A stretch of DNA of 64,000 nucleotides from Mycobacterium dioxanotrophicus. GTDB lineage: Bacteria; Actinomycetota; Actinomycetes; Mycobacteriales; Mycobacteriaceae. Location of the stretch: the NCBI RefSeq assembly GCF_002157835.1, contig NZ_CP020809.1, positions 4,402,001-4,466,000 on the forward strand, in the 5' to 3' direction. The position numbers and the translations under genes are program-made. This document shows positions 63,251-64,000 of this stretch, one piece after another (within the stretch, counting starts at the first letter, position 1; the number at the start of each line of letters is the position of its first letter). A model generated the notes under the pieces. The model was not told the DNA's origin and did no database searches. It saw nothing but the letters and a program-made list of their open reading frames with translations.

Positions 63251-64000
63251 TCAGAACGCCGCCTGACCCCATGACTGTGATTGGCCTGCTTCATGTGTCC
63301 TGCGAGGCACGCCCATCGGGTTGGCATCCTGCAATTGCTCGGGAAGGAGCTCCGTCGGTGCGTCCTGGTAGGCGATCGGGCGCAAGAAACGATTCATCGC
63401 GGAGGTTCCCACCGAGGTGTGCGCAATCGCCGTGGTGGCCGGGTACGGGCCTCCGTGGTTCTGCGCGGGTGTTACCGCCACGCCGGTCGGCCAGCCGTTG
63501 AAGACCACGCGTCCTGTGCGGGCGGCGGCAACACGGATCAGCCCACGCAGCTCCTGACGCTCGGCAGCGTCTGGATTGGCCGGCGTGTGCACCGTGACGG
63601 TCAAGGCGCCGTCGAGACGCGACAGAATCTCATGAACCTCAGCGACACTGGCATATTCGACGACGATTGCCGTGGGGCCGAAGGTCTCCTCCAGCAGGAC
63701 TTCCGCATGTTCAAGCAAAGCAGTTGCGTTGGTGCGCAACAGCGTCGGGCTGAACGACGGCACACCATCTTCGCCGGCCGGAACCTCAGCACCGTCGACC
63801 AGCACGTCGACACCGTCTACGCGTCGGACATCATCGAGTCGGCTGCGGAATCCCTGCGCGATCTTGGCGGTGAGCATGCGCGCGGCCGGAACCTCCGCTG
63901 CCAATTCGGCAATGCGGGCAACCAACGCCGACCCGTGCGGCACGAGCAACAGACCCGGTTTGGTGCAGAACTGGCCCGCGCCCAGCGTGAACGAGCCGAC
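63251..64000 (-). CDS. 2,5-dioxovalerate dehydrogenase-type (N-terminus outside window)
   Basis: About 249 C-terminal residues; the coding frame runs off the window end. The catalytic region [11 protein letters not shown] is at the truncated end, and [20 protein letters not shown] and [13 protein letters not shown] match the C-terminus of the 33980-35578 product ([34 protein letters not shown]). The two are paralogues. It should make 2-oxoglutarate from its semialdehyde, completing a sugar-acid or hydroxyproline route. An IclR gene follows on the same strand. Confidence 0.9.
   Translation of the reverse strand, partial: [249 protein letters not shown]

Noticed and set aside
63242..63257. CGTTC-N6-GAACG resembling the IclR-type site
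   Set aside because: It overlaps the end of the aldehyde dehydrogenase gene and the spacing differs by one base from the other sites, so chance is likely.

Overview
The window reads as the chromosome of a fast-growing, high-GC actinomycete, most likely Mycolicibacterium/Mycobacterium. The evidence is a mycobacterial-type Kgd (2-oxoglutarate decarboxylase) sequence, a WhiB3-like protein, mycobacterial codon use and a pair of intergenic palindromes. I saw no rRNA, tRNA, insertion sequence, integrase or CRISPR array.

Region 1 (1-28957) is an extracellular contractile injection system (eCIS). It starts inside an AAA+ ATPase gene, followed by a zinc-ribbon/Ig-like/four-helix membrane protein. Opposite these lie envelope genes: a DUF3298-like protein, two paralogous lipoproteins and a secreted M23-transglycosylase-NlpC/P60 wall hydrolase. 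Two cargo candidates follow: a small HExxH protein (7724-8422) and a 1314-residue protein ending in a cytidine-deaminase-like domain (12622-16566). An IclR regulator and a polar amino-acid ABC transporter sit between them. A DUF4157 protein diverges from the structural operon (17703-28957): sheath, tube, assembly protein, DUF6760-like protein, Q-R-repeat protein, second tube, LysM protein, VgrG-like spike, PAAR tip, gp25, gpJ and gpI. The two cargo candidates and the DUF4157 protein share an N-terminal QRAAGN motif.

Region 2 (28964-33676) holds a small helical protein, a C45-type hydrolase behind two tandem operator-like palindromes, a LysR regulator, a small membrane protein, and an apparent SDR-FAH-WhiB operon.

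Region 3 (33980-50652) looks like a 2-oxoglutarate-to-4-hydroxybutyrate polymer route. It contains a 2,5-dioxovalerate-type aldehyde dehydrogenase, an acetolactate-synthase-like TPP enzyme, a zinc alcohol dehydrogenase, PhaE and PhaC (class III PHA synthase), a phasin, a 4-hydroxybutyrate CoA-transferase-like protein, a 4-hydroxybutyryl-CoA dehydratase-like protein, an alpha/beta hydrolase and a SnoaL-like protein. A kgd copy of nearly full length but broken by three single-base indels follows, then an IclR regulator. Read together: 2-oxoglutarate is decarboxylated to succinic semialdehyde, reduced to 4-hydroxybutyrate, activated to the CoA ester, and then polymerised or dehydrated to crotonyl-CoA. 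The chain is inferred from adjacency and family membership.

Region 4 (51192-64000) has two related MFS transporters, two more IclR paralogues, an operon of two enolase-superfamily dehydratases/epimerases with a quinone-oxidoreductase-like protein and a GntR regulator, an XRE regulator with a second phasin-like gene and a lipase-like hydrolase, and part of a second 2,5-dioxovalerate-type dehydrogenase. Both aldehyde dehydrogenases would deliver 2-oxoglutarate from sugar acids or hydroxyproline-type compounds, which could feed region 3. GTTCA/TGAAC half-sites recur near the IclR, MFS and SnoaL genes, suggesting an IclR-type regulon.
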